DNA of 64,000 nt from Neoaquamicrobium sediminum (GCF_013240295.1 NZ_JABETK010000001.1:1674001-1738000); one strand, 5' to 3'. Shown: positions 41,492-50,465, counted from the first letter of the stretch. Numbers and translations are program-made. Notes: generated by a model from the letters alone, not told the origin.

Positions 41492-42793
41492 TCAGGCCAT
41501 CGCCTCGGTTTCGCGGCGAAGCTGGAGGGCGGGCGTGTCGGCAAGCGGCTCGACATCGTTCAGCGTAACGACCTCGCCGGTCTTTACCGGACATGTGATC
41601 CGGACGCCGTGGGCAAGGCCTATCGGCAGCGCCTTCGTGGCCACAGAGGCTCGCGCCGGCATAAGCCTGCCCCAGACAGTGTAGCCGCCTTCACCATCGA
41701 GCATGTCACCCACGGCAAGGTCGCGCTTGGCAACGGCCACGGCGTCACCACGGAAGAAGCGGCTGTGGCCGGTCGGCTCACCGCGCAGGGCGGCGGAAAG
41801 GACGGAAATGCCGAGCTCCAGCCCGATGAGGTGGAACGGCTTGTACATGGCCGCATAGCGGCCGGTGGAATCGACAGGCAGGCCGTATTGCCTGAAGCAT
41901 GCGGCGGCATAATCGTTCGGCGCTTCCAGCACCACATAGACGCCCCAGCGCAGATCGCGGAAGACAGGCCGCCCGTCGCGCTCGAGCGACGAGATCACCT
42001 CGACCATGCCTTCGCCTTCGAGTTGCCCGCCTACGGCGCGCGGCCGTAGCAGATGAGCAAGGTCGTCGACGCCGCAGGGCGGAAACGAAAGCCCGGCTTC
42101 CGGAACGGCGAGGCCGCAGGCGTTGGCGATGGCCGCCATTTCGATGGCCGACTTGGTGCCGTCGAGAAAGGAATTGAACATCTGGCTGTTCATGCCGGCC
42201 GCCTTCGCGGCATCCGGCGTGAGACCGTAGTGGGTCCACACCTCGTCGGGCGTGACCTGGTGGTAGGCAGGCAGGTACTTCGTGCCCTTCCCGGCGGCTT
42301 GAACCGTAAAGCCCGCGGCACGCCCCCAATCAACCATCTCGGACACAAGAGCGGGCTGGTCGCCATAGGCCATCGAATAAACGGTGCCGGCCTTGCGGGC
42401 GCGGGCGGCAAGCGCCGGCCCGGCCAGAACGTCCGCCTCGACATTGACCATGACGATGTGCTTGCCGTTTTCGATCGCGGCAAGCGCGTGAACCACGCCG
42501 GCGCCCGGCGAACCTGTCGAATCGATGACGACATCGACAGCGTCGGAAGCGCACAGCTCGGCGCCATCCTCAACGAAACTGGTCGCAGCGATGCGCTCCT
42601 CGCTCCAGCCAACAGCCCGGCAGCTTTGCCTTGCGCGCTCGGGCGACAGGTCGGCAATAACCGTCACCTGAAGCCCCGGCGTGCTCGGCACTTGCGACAG
42701 GAACATCGAGCCGAACTTTCCGGCTCCGATCAGCCCTGCCCGCACAGGCGCATTTGCGTCCGCGCGTGCCTGCAGCAACGCATGAAGGTTCAT
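41492..42793 (-). CDS. DRL-like (homoserine-dehydrogenase-related) NAD(P)-dependent oxidoreductase with SAF domain
   Basis: A 433-residue oxidoreductase: Rossmann domain (VRAGLIGAGKFGSMFLSQV), central catalytic region (NGKHIVMVNVEADVLAGP; AAGKGTKYLPAYHQVTPDE; FLDGTKSAIEMAAIANA; YKPFHLIGLELGISVL) and a C-terminal SAF-like domain (AKRDLAVGDMLDGEGGYTVWG). It resembles Brucella DRL, which makes methylerythritol phosphate in place of DXR, more than true homoserine dehydrogenase. DRL relatives include enzymes of other function, so only the superfamily is firm. It lies next to a RidA gene, 19 bases upstream of it. Confidence 0.75.
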   Translation of the reverse strand: MNLHALLQARADANAPVRAGLIGAGKFGSMFLSQVPSTPGLQVTVIADLSPERARQSCRAVGWSEERIAATSFVEDGAELCASDAVDVVIDSTGSPGAGVVHALAAIENGKHIVMVNVEADVLAGPALAARARKAGTVYSMAYGDQPALVSEMVDWGRAAGFTVQAAGKGTKYLPAYHQVTPDEVWTHYGLTPDAAKAAGMNSQMFNSFLDGTKSAIEMAAIANACGLAVPEAGLSFPPCGVDDLAHLLRPRAVGGQLEGEGMVEVISSLERDGRPVFRDLRWGVYVVLEAPNDYAAACFRQYGLPVDSTGRYAAMYKPFHLIGLELGISVLSAALRGEPTGHSRFFRGDAVAVAKRDLAVGDMLDGEGGYTVWGRLMPARASVATKALPIGLAHGVRITCPVKTGEVVTLNDVEPLADTPALQLRRETEAMA

Positions 42794-42812
42794 CCTCTCC
42801 TCCCCGTTCGGT

Positions 42813-43202
42813 TCATTCGCGGTCGCGCCGGAGCGCCGTCACCTCGATCTCGATCTTCATCTCCGGCTCGTTGAGCTCGCAGACGACCATGGTCGCGGCC
42901 GGGCGGATGTCGCCGAAATGCTCGCCGAGGATCGGAAACACCTTCTGTACGAAGGCGCGGTCGGTGACGTAGTAGCGGGCGCGGACCACGTCGGCGAGAG
43001 TGAAGCCGCCTTCCCGAAGTGCCGCAGCGATGGTCGCCATGCAGTTGCGCGTCTGCGCCTCGACGGTTTCGGGCATGGTCATGGAGGCGTAGTCGTAGCC
43101 GGTGGTGCCGGCAACGAAACACCAGTCGCCGTCAACCACGGCGCGCGAGTAGCCGGCGGTCTTCTCGAAGGGCGAGCCGGTGGAAATGAGGTGGCGTGTC
43201 AT
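42813..43202 (-). CDS. RidA family protein
   Basis: A 129-residue protein of the RidA/YjgF/UK114 family, trimers that hydrolyse reactive enamine/imine intermediates. Visible are the opening AGYSRAVVDGDWCFVAGTTG, the conserved arginine in VVRARYYVTD, and PAATMVVCELNEPEMKIEIEV. The position 19 bases before the DRL-like gene suggests a shared transcript and perhaps a shared amine-containing metabolite; this is inference. Confidence 0.9.
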   Translation of the reverse strand: MTRHLISTGSPFEKTAGYSRAVVDGDWCFVAGTTGYDYASMTMPETVEAQTRNCMATIAAALREGGFTLADVVRARYYVTDRAFVQKVFPILGEHFGDIRPAATMVVCELNEPEMKIEIEVTALRRDRE

Positions 43203-43209
43203 CGGCTGC

Positions 43210-44025
43210 TCAGAAATCGGAGGGAATGAGGGCAGCGGCCGCCTGCGGCCACTCGGTCCGGTCCGGCCAGAAGCGCGTCTCCTCGCCCTGCTGGGCGAAA
43301 TAGAGCGTCTTTTCGTTTCGGTCCACGATCATGAAGGTATCGGAGACGCCACAGGCATGCGGCACGCAACCCCGCGCGCTCAGCAGGCCATCCGCTTCCT
43401 CCGGCGCGCTGGAGGTGCCGAGGCCCGTCGCCACCTCGCTCAGCGCATCGCCGAGCAGCGATTGCGCCGTGGCGTAGATGGACGCGTTGCGGAACAGATC
43501 AAGCGGATGCGGGGCGGCGGCCAAGTCGAGACTATCCCAATCGGTGCCCGGTTCCGGCGCGTAGGCGATGACGCCTTGCAGCCGGAAGCCGTCGTCCGGG
43601 TTCCACGCGCGGACATCGGCTGTGTCGCCCGGCAGAAGGTAGGGAACGAAAAAGACGTCGTAGTCGGAGACCGCGGCGGCCGGCGTGTTGCACTCTTCGT
43701 CGAGTTTCGCGGTGGTCATCTCCGCGTCCTGCGGCTTCCAGACCATCACGGTTGCCGGCGCGCAGGCGTTGCCTCCGGGGCCGACACTGAAGAAGGCAAC
43801 GGCTGTGCCGCGAACATCGACGATCCTGTCGAGCATGACGACGTAATCGCGCGCGAGCTCGCGGCCGTCGAAGGCCAGCACCTTCTCGTATTCGTCGGTT
43901 TCCGTGATCGTGAATTCGCCGCCGGCGAAGGGGACGGTTTCGGGCGCATCGTCCTGCGCGGCAACCGGCGACGCTGCGAGCGCGATCAGGGCTGCGGAAA
44001 GAATGGTCTTGAACGCGAAGGACAT
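43210..44025 (-). CDS. Periplasmic protein of unknown function
   Basis: A 271-residue protein with a Sec signal (ending SPVAAQ, cleavage near residue 23). The mature protein is acidic and has three or four cysteines, including the close pair in SARGCVPHACGVSDTF that could form a disulfide. No domain is recognised. It starts the minus-strand run with RidA and the oxidoreductase, 7 bases before ridA, so coexpression is likely. Confidence 0.75.
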   Translation of the reverse strand: MSFAFKTILSAALIALAASPVAAQDDAPETVPFAGGEFTITETDEYEKVLAFDGRELARDYVVMLDRIVDVRGTAVAFFSVGPGGNACAPATVMVWKPQDAEMTTAKLDEECNTPAAAVSDYDVFFVPYLLPGDTADVRAWNPDDGFRLQGVIAYAPEPGTDWDSLDLAAAPHPLDLFRNASIYATAQSLLGDALSEVATGLGTSSAPEEADGLLSARGCVPHACGVSDTFMIVDRNEKTLYFAQQGEETRFWPDRTEWPQAAAALIPSDF

Positions 44026-44095
44026 GACGGTTCCCGTGCTGTTGCGGCGGGCACCTTAGCCGGCTCGCGCCGATCGCGAAACAGGGATCGCCCGG

Positions 44096-44332
44096 TCAGC
44101 TTTCCCGCACGATGTGGCGCAGGATGCGACGCACGAATGGCGCCACCACCAAAACGGCCGGAAAGGCGAGCGCCCATGACGGCAGCCATGCCGCGAGCCA
44201 GACGGACGGCAGGCTGGCGTCGACGCCGCGCGCAATCACCGTGGACAGGCCCGAGACTAGAAACGACATCAGGCCAGACAGGAGAAGCCCGAACACGATG
44301 TGCTCGAAGCGCCTGGGAATGAACGGCTGCAT
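44096..44332 (-). CDS. DUF2798 small membrane protein
   Basis: A 78-residue protein with two hydrophobic helices (HIVFGLLLSGLMSFLVSGL and WALAFPAVLVVAPFVRRI). Layout and sequence fit the DUF2798 family of unknown function. It starts 8 bases after leuD and is probably on its transcript. Confidence 0.8.
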   Translation of the reverse strand: MQPFIPRRFEHIVFGLLLSGLMSFLVSGLSTVIARGVDASLPSVWLAAWLPSWALAFPAVLVVAPFVRRILRHIVRES

Positions 44333-44340
44333 TCGTCAGC

Positions 44341-44946
44341 TCAAGCCCAGGGGCGGCTTTCGGTGTTGCGCTTTTCGAAGACGTCGATGGAGCCGGCCTT
44401 TTCCATGGTCAGTCCGATGTCATCGAGGCCGTTGAGCAGACAGTGACGCTTGAAGTCGTCAAGGTCGAAGGTGACCACGCCGCCGTCGGGACCGCGGATT
44501 TCCTTTGCCTCGAGGTCGACGGTGAGCGTGGCGTTGGCGCCGCGGCTGGCGTCGTCCATCAGCTTGTCTAGGTCTTCCTGGCTGACGGTGATCGGCAGGA
44601 TGCCGTTCTTGAAGCAGTTGTTGTAGAAGATGTCGGCAAACGAGGTGGAGATTACACAGCGAATGCCGAAATCGAGCAGTGCCCATGGCGCGTGCTCGCG
44701 CGAGGAGCCGCAGCCGAAATTATCGCCGGTGACGAGAATCTGTGCGTTCCGGTAGGCTGGCTTGTTGAGTACGAAATCGGGGTTCTCCGAACCGTCCTCG
44801 TTGAAGCGCATCTCGGCGAAGAGGCCCTTGCTGAGCCCGGTGCGCTCGATGGTCTTGAGGTAATCCTTCGGGATGATCATGTCGGTGTCGACATTGACGA
44901 TCGGAAGGGGAGCGGCGACGCCTGTCAGCTTGGTGAACTTGTCCAT
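44341..44946 (-). CDS. leuD: 3-isopropylmalate dehydratase small subunit
   Basis: Small subunit of the LeuCD isomerase, 201 residues. The swivelling domain shows the opening [20 protein letters not shown], the signature [17 protein letters not shown] and [17 protein letters not shown]. The open frame extends 30 codons upstream, but the ATG at 44946 starts at the standard N-terminus. Confidence 0.97.
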   Translation of the reverse strand: MDKFTKLTGVAAPLPIVNVDTDMIIPKDYLKTIERTGLSKGLFAEMRFNEDGSENPDFVLNKPAYRNAQILVTGDNFGCGSSREHAPWALLDFGIRCVISTSFADIFYNNCFKNGILPITVSQEDLDKLMDDASRGANATLTVDLEAKEIRGPDGGVVTFDLDDFKRHCLLNGLDDIGLTMEKAGSIDVFEKRNTESRPWA

Positions 44947-45264
44947 GGTTCTGCCTGTCTTTCGGCCTTCGGATTTTCTTCCCGCCCGCTTTACACACAA
45001 AGCCCGAAAATTCAAAGCGGGTGATGCCGCGATCACGGCGGAGAATCCAGGTTAACGGACGCGCGGTCGACCCCCACTCCGACCGCTTCGCGGCCACCTC
45101 TCCCCGTTCGACGGGGTAGAGGAAGCGCTAGACGAACCGCCTGGAACCCTTCCTCTACCCCTAATTAGGGGAGAGGTGGCTTGCGAAGCAAGACGGAGTG
45201 GGGGTGATTGGCGCTGCGTCAACCCGAGCTCGCATCCCCGTGGCGTCATCGTGCCCGGTCGGCC
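44947..45264. other. Intergenic region upstream of leuD
   Basis: This 318-base gap contains the leuD promoter region and a palindromic repeat element (45070-45205) that fills most of the half nearest the next gene. No other gene is visible. Confidence 0.6.
45070..45205. repeat. 136-base imperfect palindromic intergenic repeat
   Basis: The ends ACCCCCACTCCG and CGGAGTGGGGGT are exact 12-base inverted repeats. Inside are GCTTCGCGGCCACCTCTCCC (from 45085) with its near-complement (45168-45189), and GGGGTAGAGGAA (45113) with TTCCTCTACCCC (45150). The nested arms would fold as a long branched hairpin, like the RIME-type intergenic mosaic repeats of rhizobia. A diverged partial copy occurs at 59022-59150. 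Confidence 0.85.
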
Positions 45265-45495
45265 TTACTCCGTGCCGGCTATGTGGCGTTCGGAGCGCCA
45301 GCCTGCCGTGTATGGCAGCACGAACATGTAGACGCCGGTGATCAGAAGAAAGGCCAGCGGCAGCAACGGCATCAGGTAGAGCCACTCGGCGGGCTCCTGC
45401 CCGAGGCCGAGCACAGCGAACAGGGCCGCAATGATGGCGACGAAGAAAACCGAGACCCAGCGGTGGGTCTGGCGGATCCATTTGTTCCAGTTCAT
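45265..45495 (-). CDS. Small two-helix membrane protein
   Basis: A 76-residue protein starting MNWNKWIRQTHRWVSVFFVA, reminiscent of the first helix of PepSY-associated membrane proteins, with a second helix WLYLMPLLPLAFLLITGVYMF. There is no complete known domain. It follows the DUF1801 gene by 11 bases and ends the ArsR-led cassette. Confidence 0.65.
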   Translation of the reverse strand: MNWNKWIRQTHRWVSVFFVAIIAALFAVLGLGQEPAEWLYLMPLLPLAFLLITGVYMFVLPYTAGWRSERHIAGTE

Positions 45496-45506
45496 GAAAA
45501 TCGTCC

Positions 45507-45920
45507 CTAGCGCTTTTTCTTCTTCGATACGTTCAGCGCCACGGCGGCGCGGACGAGCGTCTTGAGTGCGTCGGCATCGACGGCCTGGCCTTCGCTGAAA
45601 TCGATGGCGCGGCGGACATTGCCGTCGAGGCTGGAGTTGAAGAGGCCCGCCGGGTCCTCGATCGCCGCGCCGTGTGCGAATGTCAGCTTCACCTTGTCCT
45701 TGTAGGTCTCGCCGGTGCAGATGATGCCGTCGCGCTCCCAGGTCGGCACGCCGAGCGGGTTCGACGGCTTGCGCCACTTCACCGCCTCGACGATGTCGGG
45801 GTCGGCCTGCCTGATGATGTCCCGGAGACGGCCAAGCATCATGCCGCGCCAGTCGGTCATCTGTTCGATCCGGGCGTCGATCAGCCGGGAAGGGTTCGCT
45901 TCCTCGTTCATGTCGTTCAT
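45507..45920 (-). CDS. DUF1801 domain-containing protein
   Basis: A 137-residue protein of the DUF1801 (YdhG/YjhX-like) family. Motifs are RLRDIIRQADPDIVEAVKWRKPS and GIICTGETYKDKVKLTFAHGA, with the tail ending in KKKKR. Function is unknown; such genes are very often found beside ArsR-AHSA1 pairs, as here. An internal ATG three codons in is an equally good start. Confidence 0.85.
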   Translation of the reverse strand: MNDMNEEANPSRLIDARIEQMTDWRGMMLGRLRDIIRQADPDIVEAVKWRKPSNPLGVPTWERDGIICTGETYKDKVKLTFAHGAAIEDPAGLFNSSLDGNVRRAIDFSEGQAVDADALKTLVRAAVALNVSKKKKR

Positions 45921-45957
45921 TCTTCGTCACCTTTTCTTCCGGTTGCCGGGCGCGCGG

Positions 45958-46422
45958 CTACATCTTTTCGCCGGGCAGCCGGCTTGCCTGCTTCACCCAG
46001 TCGGCGAACAGGACTTCATCGAATCGGCCGTCCTCGTGGATGTGGAGGTAGCGCACATCCTTCTGCTTCGAGCCGACCGGCGGGAGAGGGTCGAGCGAAG
46101 CGCCCTTGAAGAAGGCGACCTTGATGTATTTCGTCATGCAGTGGAAACCGAGGAACCAGCCCTGGTTCTCGCCGCCAGCGCCATAGAAGGGCGAGTTCCA
46201 TTTGACGGCCTTGCGCACGTTTGGAACCGCTTGCACGACGAGCGCGTCTATGCGGCGGCCGACATCGCTCTTCCAGTCCGGCATGGCCGCGATGTAGGCC
46301 CGCACCGGGGCGTCGCCATAACCCTTGGCGATCTGCGGATTGCCGCCGGAGAGAAGCACGACCTCGCCGGGCTTCGCCTTCGGCAGCGGCTTGCGATCCT
46401 TGCCTATCGATGGGTTTGCCAT
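45958..46422 (-). CDS. DUF1801 domain-containing protein (second copy)
   Basis: A 154-residue protein with the family core YIAAMPDWKSDVGRRIDALV, VRKAVKWNSPFYG and YIKVAFFKGASLDPLPP. Its N-terminus is Lys/Pro-rich (KDRKPLPKAKPGEV). It differs strongly from its neighbour at 45507, so the two are old paralogues and not a recent duplication. It lies 25 bases after the AHSA1 gene. Confidence 0.85.
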   Translation of the reverse strand: MANPSIGKDRKPLPKAKPGEVVLLSGGNPQIAKGYGDAPVRAYIAAMPDWKSDVGRRIDALVVQAVPNVRKAVKWNSPFYGAGGENQGWFLGFHCMTKYIKVAFFKGASLDPLPPVGSKQKDVRYLHIHEDGRFDEVLFADWVKQASRLPGEKM

Positions 46423-46447
46423 TGTGTTTGCTCCTTTGCGGGGGCCT

Positions 46448-46858
46448 TCAATCCATCCGCGCCAGCACCTGTTCCAGCCCGTCGAGGAAACGCGGCCAGC
46501 CAACAGTCGCGCCGCGGTAATAGGGCTGCTGGTCCTGACGGAAGCCGGACTGCTCCATGCGCAGGAGGGTGCCGCGGCTGGTGGGCGTCAGCGTCCAGAC
46601 GACGACGCTTCTCAGATCCTTGGTGTCCCAGGTGTAGGAGAGCGTGCGGTTCACCTCGACCGACTGCACCTGACAGTCGACGGTGCCCCAATCGGCGCTG
46701 AGATTGAAGCGGTGGTCCACGACAGGCTTGAACTGGTTCTTCATCAGCCACTCCTCGAGGAGGTGCGGTTGGGTGAGGGCGCGCCAGATCTTCTCCGGCG
46801 GATGGGCGATGTCGCGCTCGACGACGACGGACAGGGGTGCGGATGCGGCGTCGTTCAT
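46448..46858 (-). CDS. AHSA1/SRPBCC domain protein
   Basis: A 136-residue START-like helix-grip protein: VVVERDIAHPPEKIWRALTQ, LLEEWLMKNQFKPVVDHRF and WPRFLDGLEQVLARMD. Such proteins bind hydrophobic ligands; the ligand is unknown. The ATG overlaps the stop of the ArsR-type regulator (ATGA), the very common ArsR-AHSA1 pair. Confidence 0.9.
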   Translation of the reverse strand: MNDAASAPLSVVVERDIAHPPEKIWRALTQPHLLEEWLMKNQFKPVVDHRFNLSADWGTVDCQVQSVEVNRTLSYTWDTKDLRSVVVWTLTPTSRGTLLRMEQSGFRQDQQPYYRGATVGWPRFLDGLEQVLARMD

Positions 46859-47181
46859 TGATCCATTCTTTCGAGCAGGTCTTCGAGATCGTCGAACCGG
46901 TGATGCCAGAACTGGGACATGCGGTGGGTCCAGTCGATCAGCGGGGCGAGCGCGCCGAGATGGGCGCTGTAGTGGGTCTGCCGGCCCTGATGACGATCGC
47001 GCACGAGGCCGGCCCGTTTGAGCACGCCGAGATGCTTGGATACGGCGGGCTGCGAGATGCCGGCGCGCGCGGTGAGCGCGCCGACTGTCTGTTCTCCCTC
47101 GCGACAGAGCCGCTCGAAGATGGCTCGCCGGCTCGGGTCGGCCAGCGTCCGGAAGAGGATTTCATGCGGCTGTTCGGTCAC
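46855..47181 (-). CDS. ArsR-type winged-helix regulator
   Basis: A 108-residue metalloregulator-like repressor: FRTLADPSRRAIFERLCREGE, recognition helix AGISQPAVSKHLGVLKRAG, wing VRDRHQGRQTHYSAHLGAL. The metal-site motif ELCVCD of true ArsR is missing, so it likely responds to something other than arsenite, or directly to its partner. First gene of the cassette ArsR-AHSA1-DUF1801-DUF1801-membrane protein. Confidence 0.92.
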   Translation of the reverse strand: MTEQPHEILFRTLADPSRRAIFERLCREGEQTVGALTARAGISQPAVSKHLGVLKRAGLVRDRHQGRQTHYSAHLGALAPLIDWTHRMSQFWHHRFDDLEDLLERMDQ

Positions 47182-47199
47182 TATTCATAACCTTGTGGC

Positions 47200-47216
47200 T
47201 ATGGTTCCAACCCATA
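47200..47216. promoter_or_regulatory. Possible ArsR-type operator
   Basis: TATGG and CCATA flank a 7-base spacer 19 bases upstream of the regulator start; CATAACC also occurs twice nearby (47186 and 47213). The position fits autoregulation but the repeat is short. Confidence 0.3.
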
Positions 47217-47344
47217 ACCGGAGGGATATGAATAAGTCAAGATCGGGAGATGAACGCGAAGCTCATGTTTCGCAGGAGATTCAACGGACGCTGGAAAGGC
47301 CTTGTTCGGACGGCTAGAAATGGTCGTAGCGAATGGAGGTGGCG

Positions 47345-48481
47345 ATGAGGATCGAGGCGTTCGGGGTCGAGATATGGATGAACCGGCACGAGAATCATTG
47401 CCGCTACAACCTCGCCGAGACATGCGTGGAATCGCTGACCGTGGCCGAGCTGCTGTCGCTGGCCGGCAAGCCGAATTCCGTGCTCGACGATCTCCTGCCG
47501 ATGAAGCTGACCTATGGCGCGATCGAGGGCTCGGCGCGGCTGCGCGACGCGATCGCCGGGCTCTATGAACACCGCAGCGCGGACGAGGTGCTCGTCGCCC
47601 ATGGTGCGATCGGCGCCAATGCGCTGGTCTATACAGCGCTGGTGGAGCCGGGCGACCGTGTCGTTTCCATCGTGCCGACCTATCAGCAGCACGTCTCGAT
47701 CCCCGAAAGCCTCGGCGCGGAGGTGCTGACGCTGCCATTGCGCGCGGAAGACGGCTATGCGCCCGACCTCGACGCGCTGCGGCGGCTGGCGGGTGACCGT
47801 GCAAAGCTGATCGTGTTCGCCAATCCCAACAACCCGACCGGGGCGTTGATGGACAGAGCGGCGCTGGAGGAGGTCGTGCGCATCGCGGAAGGCTGTGGCG
47901 CCTGGGTGCTGGCCGACGAGGTCTATCGCGGGCTCGACCAGCAGGGCGAAGGCAGCACCGTTTCGGTCGCCGATCTCTACGACAAAGGCATTTCCACCGG
48001 TTCCATGTCGAAGGCGTTTTCGCTTGCCGGGCTGAGGCTAGGGTGGATCGCGGCGCGGCGCGACCTGCTGGAGGCCGTTTCGATCCACCGCGACTACAAC
48101 ACGATCAGTGTCGGCATGATCGACGACCTGCTTGCGGCCATCGCGCTGGAGAGCCGCGACGCGGTGCTGGTGCGCAACCGCGCCATCGTGCGCGAAAACC
48201 TGGCGGTGCTCGACGCATGGGTCGCCGGCGAGCCGTCGATGTCGTGGGTGAAGCCGCGTTCAGGCACGACGGCGCTGCTGCGCTATACGTACGAGATGGA
48301 TTCGGAGGCGTTCTGCACAAGGCTGCTGAAAGAGACCGGCGTCCTGTTCACGCCGGGATCGGCGCTGGGTGCGGAGGGTACGGTGCGGATCGGCTATGCG
48401 AACAATCCGCAGATCCTGCGCGAGGGGCTGGGAGCCGTGTCCGGCTTTCTGGCCGGGCTGGAAAAGCAAGGGGCGGCCTGA
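47345..48481 (+). CDS. Class I/II pyridoxal-phosphate aminotransferase
   Basis: A 378-residue fold-type I aminotransferase. Seen are the PLP-site segments VLVAHGAIGANALV and FANPNNPTGALMD, ADEVYRGL, and the Schiff-base lysine in SMSKAFSLAGLRLGWIA, plus an Arg in VRIGYANN for the carboxylate. The substrate is not evident. GGAGG five bases before the ATG at 47345 makes it the better start than the ATG at 47333. It is divergent from the ArsR cassette. Confidence 0.88.
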   Translation: MRIEAFGVEIWMNRHENHCRYNLAETCVESLTVAELLSLAGKPNSVLDDLLPMKLTYGAIEGSARLRDAIAGLYEHRSADEVLVAHGAIGANALVYTALVEPGDRVVSIVPTYQQHVSIPESLGAEVLTLPLRAEDGYAPDLDALRRLAGDRAKLIVFANPNNPTGALMDRAALEEVVRIAEGCGAWVLADEVYRGLDQQGEGSTVSVADLYDKGISTGSMSKAFSLAGLRLGWIAARRDLLEAVSIHRDYNTISVGMIDDLLAAIALESRDAVLVRNRAIVRENLAVLDAWVAGEPSMSWVKPRSGTTALLRYTYEMDSEAFCTRLLKETGVLFTPGSALGAEGTVRIGYANNPQILREGLGAVSGFLAGLEKQGAA

Positions 48482-48494
48482 GCGGGCCGCCCCT
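48469..48494. terminator. Bidirectional terminator between convergent genes
   Basis: AGGGGCGGCC and GGCCGCCCCT form a perfect 10-bp stem with the aminotransferase TGA inside the loop. On the minus strand it is followed by TGCTTTTCC, a reasonable T-tract for the gene at 48503; the plus-strand tail is weaker. Confidence 0.6.
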
Positions 48495-48502
48495 TCGGGT
48501 CG

Positions 48503-48940
48503 TCACGCGCGGTGGAGCGCCATCACGCCGGTCTCGGTGCCGGTGAGCCGGCGCGAGCGGCCATCGGCGCCCACGACCATCTCGACACGGCGGCGTTCGG
48601 CCGCGAAGTGCCGCGAGGTCGATGCGTTGACCGGCGGGTCGAAATGCACCGTCACGCGCCACAGCGACGGCTTGATGGTCTCGGCAAGACCGATGATGCG
48701 GCCTTGGGCGGGACTGTCGTTGAAAGTGCCTTCGACGCGGTCGCCGACGTTGAAAGGCGTCGTTTGTGCGGTCGTTTCGGAACCGTTTTCCTTGGCTGCG
48801 AGCGTATTCCAGTCGCGCGCGCCGTTCTGGCGCGCGACGAGTTCCAGCGCCTTGCCGTGCGATACGGCGATGCCATCCGCGGCAAGCGCGTCGCGCAGGC
48901 GTTTTGCATGGGTCTTGTAGTCGGATGACGTATCGGTCAT
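48503..48940 (-). CDS. Protein with glyoxalase-related N-terminal domain
   Basis: A 145-residue protein. Residues 5-50 (YKTHAKRLRDALAADGIAV, SHGKALELVARQNGARDWNTL) match a short helical domain that in longer proteins precedes a glyoxalase fold. The rest (FNVGDRVEGTFNDSPAQGR, WRVTVHFDPPVN) looks like a small beta domain, not a glyoxalase. Function unknown. Confidence 0.7.
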   Translation of the reverse strand: MTDTSSDYKTHAKRLRDALAADGIAVSHGKALELVARQNGARDWNTLAAKENGSETTAQTTPFNVGDRVEGTFNDSPAQGRIIGLAETIKPSLWRVTVHFDPPVNASTSRHFAAERRRVEMVVGADGRSRRLTGTETGVMALHRA

Positions 48941-49175
48941 CGCGTTTCTCCTATCTTCAGGTCGACGGCATGCTGTTCACGGGAGCCCGCATTGCCGTTT
49001 CGGCCGTCGGATGACAGGGAAACGAAATCGTCTCGTGAGCAGCGGATTCCGCTTTTTCGGTCCGATGCTCCGGGAAGCTTCACCATGGCGTCAGCCTGCG
49101 GGCGGCAGGGGCTTCCCAACCCGGCCGCTCACATAGGGATTGCCGGACGCTGCGTCAATGGCGGCCGGGAACGCG

Positions 49176-50344
49176 CTAAATCACATTGAGTTCGCGGAAG
49201 GGGCGGCCATCGGCGATGCGCTGCCAGGCAAAGGGGCTGCAGTCGACGGTGCGATAGGCGCCGTGGACGATTAATTCGGCCAGCGCCTTGCCGACAGCCG
49301 GCGCCTGCTGCAGGCCGTGGCCGGAAAAGCCGTTGGCGAACACGAAGTTCTGAACTTCCGGGTGCGGGCCGATCACGGCGTTCTGATCGAGCGTGTTGTA
49401 TTCATAGTGGCCGGCCCAGGCGCGGCCGGGCCTGATCGCCTCGAAGGCAGGAATGCGGGCGGCGAGCGTCGGCCAGACCACCTCCTCGAACAGCGACCAG
49501 TCCGGATCGAAATCCGCCGGATCGGCCGGGCCTTCGCCGTCCTCGTTCTCGGCACCGCCGGTGATGTAGACCGAGCCTTCCGGTCTCACCCAGACGCCGG
49601 ATGGATCGACCAGCAGCGGCATGTCCTCGAAGCGCTCGCGCGCCTCGAAGACGAAGACCGATCGCTTGCGCGGCTCGACCGGCAGGACAAGGCCGGCAAA
49701 GGCGGCGACGCGGCCGGCATTGGGGCCTGCCGCGTTGATGACGAGGCCCGCATCGAGGCTTTCGCCGTCGGCAAGGGTGACGCCGGTGACGCGGTCGCCC
49801 TCGCGCCGGATTGCGCTGACCTCGCCCGTGATCATCTCCACATTGCGATGCCTGAGCGCCTTGCGGAACAGCATCAGCAGCGCATGGGCGTCGAACCAGC
49901 CTTCGCCCGAGCGGCCATAGGCGCCTGCGGAAAGACCTTCGCCGGACAGCCATGCGAAACGCTTCGCAGCGCCTCGGCGTCCTCCAGCACGATGTCGGCG
50001 CCTTCGGCCAGTTGCACGGCGTGGTTGGCTTCGAGGATCGAGCCGCCTTCGGGGCCGGCCAGAATCAGGTAGCCTTTCTCGCGAAAGCCGATATCGGCGT
50101 CGTCGCCGAAGTGCTTTTTCAGCTCACGGAAGAGGCCGAGGGTGAACCGTGACAGGCGGATGTTCTCGGCGATCGAGAATTGCTGGCGGATCGAGGCGGC
50201 CGACAGGGTGGTGGCGGAGCAGGTGAATTGCGGGTCGCGCTCGATCAGCGCGATGGAACCCGCAAAGCCCTCCTCGCGCAGGGACCAGGCGATGGAGGCG
50301 CCGACGATCGCGCCGCCGATGATGACGATGTCGGTACTGGCCAT
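49176..50344 (-). pseudogene. FAD-dependent (D-amino acid oxidase-like) oxidoreductase, frame broken by one base
   Basis: DAO-family flavoenzyme: FAD motif DIVIIGGAIVGASIAWSLREEG, then TTLSAASIRQQFSIAENIRLS, DIGFREKGYLILA. At about 49959-49964 the frame is lost after AEALRS; adding one base yields RFAWLSGEGLSAGAYGRSGE, GWFDAHALLMLFRKALR and continues to VYITGG, RAWAGHYEYNTLDQNAVIG and the C-terminal FAD segment ANGFSGHGLQQAPAVGKALA. The repaired protein is about 389 residues, like sarcosine or glycine oxidase-type enzymes; substrate unknown. It is divergent from the CitE-like gene. Confidence 0.83.
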
Positions 50345-50465
50345 GCCCGGCTCTTCCTCTGTCGATGCGGCGCGGACAGAAACAGTTTCGTCGCCGGGCT
50401 GCAAGTGGGGCATTGCCGCGCGCTTGCGCTTGCGCGGGGAAATCCGTTGCGCCAGAAAGGACGCC

